Shown here: positions 6,173-6,789 of the stretch, piece after piece
Layout: each line of letters starts with the position of its first letter
Position numbering within the stretch: the first letter of the stretch is position 1
From: CAYGFH01 sp964430295
Lineage (GTDB): Bacteria > Patescibacteriota > Microgenomatia > UBA10105 > UBA927
Reading direction: 5' to 3'
DNA: 6,789 nucleotides
NCBI GenBank assembly: GCA_964430295.1
Contig: CAYSEV010000056.1
Span: 1-6,789, forward strand
Notes under the pieces: model-generated
Databases searched by the model: none
What the model was told of the DNA's origin: nothing
The model's input: the letters and a program-made list of their open reading frames with translations, nothing else
Made by a program: the position numbers and the translations under genes

Positions 6173-6789
6173 TTAGACAAACTTTCGTATAAGCCCCACG
6201 CATTTACCCTGAATTTTGACATGTGTTGTAAATATAGGTGACATTGCAGAGTTAGCCGGCATCAGCTTAATGCGTTCTTTTTCAAAATATATGCGCTTCA
6301 AGGTTGCAAGTCCATTTGGCAGGAGAGCCACGACTATGTCTCCATTTTGTGCATCCTGCTGGTGCTGAATAACCACAAAATCCCCATCAAAAATACCATC
6401 ATCAATCATGGATGTCCCCTTTACCTGTAAAATATAGCTCGGTTTATTGGAGGAAATCATGCCAGGAGCTACTGACATATAAAAATTCGGATCTGTATAT
6501 GGTTCAAGTGGAGATCCTGCCGCAATATACCCCAACACTGGGAGTTCTATAGATGTCCCACTGTTACCGGGTTTAAATTTATCTTGTACTACTTCAATTC
6601 CGCGAGCGGTACCATCCAGTTTTTTGATATATCCTTTAATTCGAAGTCGATCCAGATGTTCGTGAACCGTTGCAACAGAATGCATGTTTAAGGCTCCGCC
6701 GATTTCTTTGAGCGTAGGAGCGTATCCGTATCGCTGAACAAACTGTGTGATAAACTCAAGTATCTGACGTTCTTTATTGTAGACAACAG
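6173..6789 (-). CDS. lexA: SOS repressor LexA (N-terminus cut by the window edge)
   Basis: LexA represses DNA-damage genes and cleaves itself when RecA filaments form. 204 complete codons are visible before the TAA at 6175-6173. A methionine at 6685 is internal: in-frame sequence upstream reads VVYNKERQILEFITQFVQ and then GYAPTLKEI, the usual first helices of the winged helix-turn-helix. Numbering from the first whole codon in the window, the recognition region is about 24-55 (SVATVHEHL at 37-45, KGYIKK following). The peptidase S24 domain has the cleavage site Ala90-Gly91 in YIAAGSP, nucleophile Ser126 in KGTSMIDDGIFDGD and general-base Lys164 in ATLKRI. The Ser-Lys spacing of 38 is close to the 37 of E. 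coli LexA. Since E. coli LexA has 202 residues, only a few residues and the start codon are missing. Its autoregulatory operator would lie outside the window. All self-cleavage residues are intact. Confidence 0.95.
   Translation of the reverse strand, partial: VVYNKERQILEFITQFVQRYGYAPTLKEIGGALNMHSVATVHEHLDRLRIKGYIKKLDGTARGIEVVQDKFKPGNSGTSIELPVLGYIAAGSPLEPYTDPNFYMSVAPGMISSNKPSYILQVKGTSMIDDGIFDGDFVVIQHQQDAQNGDIVVALLPNGLATLKRIYFEKERIKLMPANSAMSPIFTTHVKIQGKCVGLIRKFV

Noticed and set aside
6173..6685. Short LexA-like peptidase starting at the ATG at 6685
   Set aside because: The in-frame sequence from 6686 to 6789 encodes the normal first helices of the LexA DNA-binding domain, so that ATG is internal and the gene is full length but cut by the window edge.
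1..6789. A new defence, mobile or biosynthetic system
   Set aside because: All five genes are recognised housekeeping or central-metabolism families, the gaps are short, and no repeats, integrase, transposase or unknown open frame of convincing quality is present.

Overview
The window carries five protein-coding genes, with little non-coding DNA between them. Three lie on the + strand: ppsA (phosphoenolpyruvate synthase), eno (enolase) and an acetyl-CoA synthetase gene of the short AcsA type. Two lie on the - strand and converge on them: rsmI (16S rRNA 2'-O-methyltransferase) and lexA (SOS repressor), which runs off the right edge. All five are identified from family motifs read directly in the translations. 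No rRNA, tRNA, CRISPR array, insertion sequence, prophage gene or long repeat was seen.

Organism: LexA and RsmI mark it as a bacterium. All five frames read through with the standard code, and no in-frame TGA has to be recoded. Base composition looks moderately AT-leaning (not computed). The compact layout, the short RsmI without the usual C-terminal extension, and the SVATVHEHL wording in the LexA helix-turn-helix remind me of Candidate Phyla Radiation (Patescibacteria) genomes. That is an impression only; a phylogeny of Eno or LexA would settle it.

Layout: ppsA fills 1-2264, and its true ATG probably begins one base before the window. eno starts two bases after the ppsA stop, so the two are almost certainly one transcriptional unit. 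A 69-base gap (3539-3607) holds a perfect inverted repeat of the form TGTGA-N6-TCACA, which is the classic CRP/FNR-family operator, and a strong Shine-Dalgarno sequence for the acetyl-CoA synthetase gene (3608-5341). A 60-base convergent gap without a convincing terminator follows. rsmI (5402-6112) and lexA (6173 to beyond 6789) come next on the - strand, 60 bases apart, with a possible promoter for rsmI that would give a leaderless mRNA.

How the genes work together: PpsA, Eno and AcsA act around the PEP, pyruvate and acetyl-CoA node. PpsA interconverts pyruvate and PEP, enolase interconverts PEP and 2-phosphoglycerate, and AcsA activates acetate. PpsA and AcsA both couple their chemistry to ATP/AMP rather than ATP/ADP. 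The set fits gluconeogenesis and acetate use, or, run in reverse, ATP recovery from PEP and acetyl-CoA; the sequence cannot decide the direction. RsmI and LexA are housekeeping (ribosome decoding centre, DNA-damage response). I found no sign of a new multi-gene system. The most noteworthy signal is the CRP-like operator in front of acsA.
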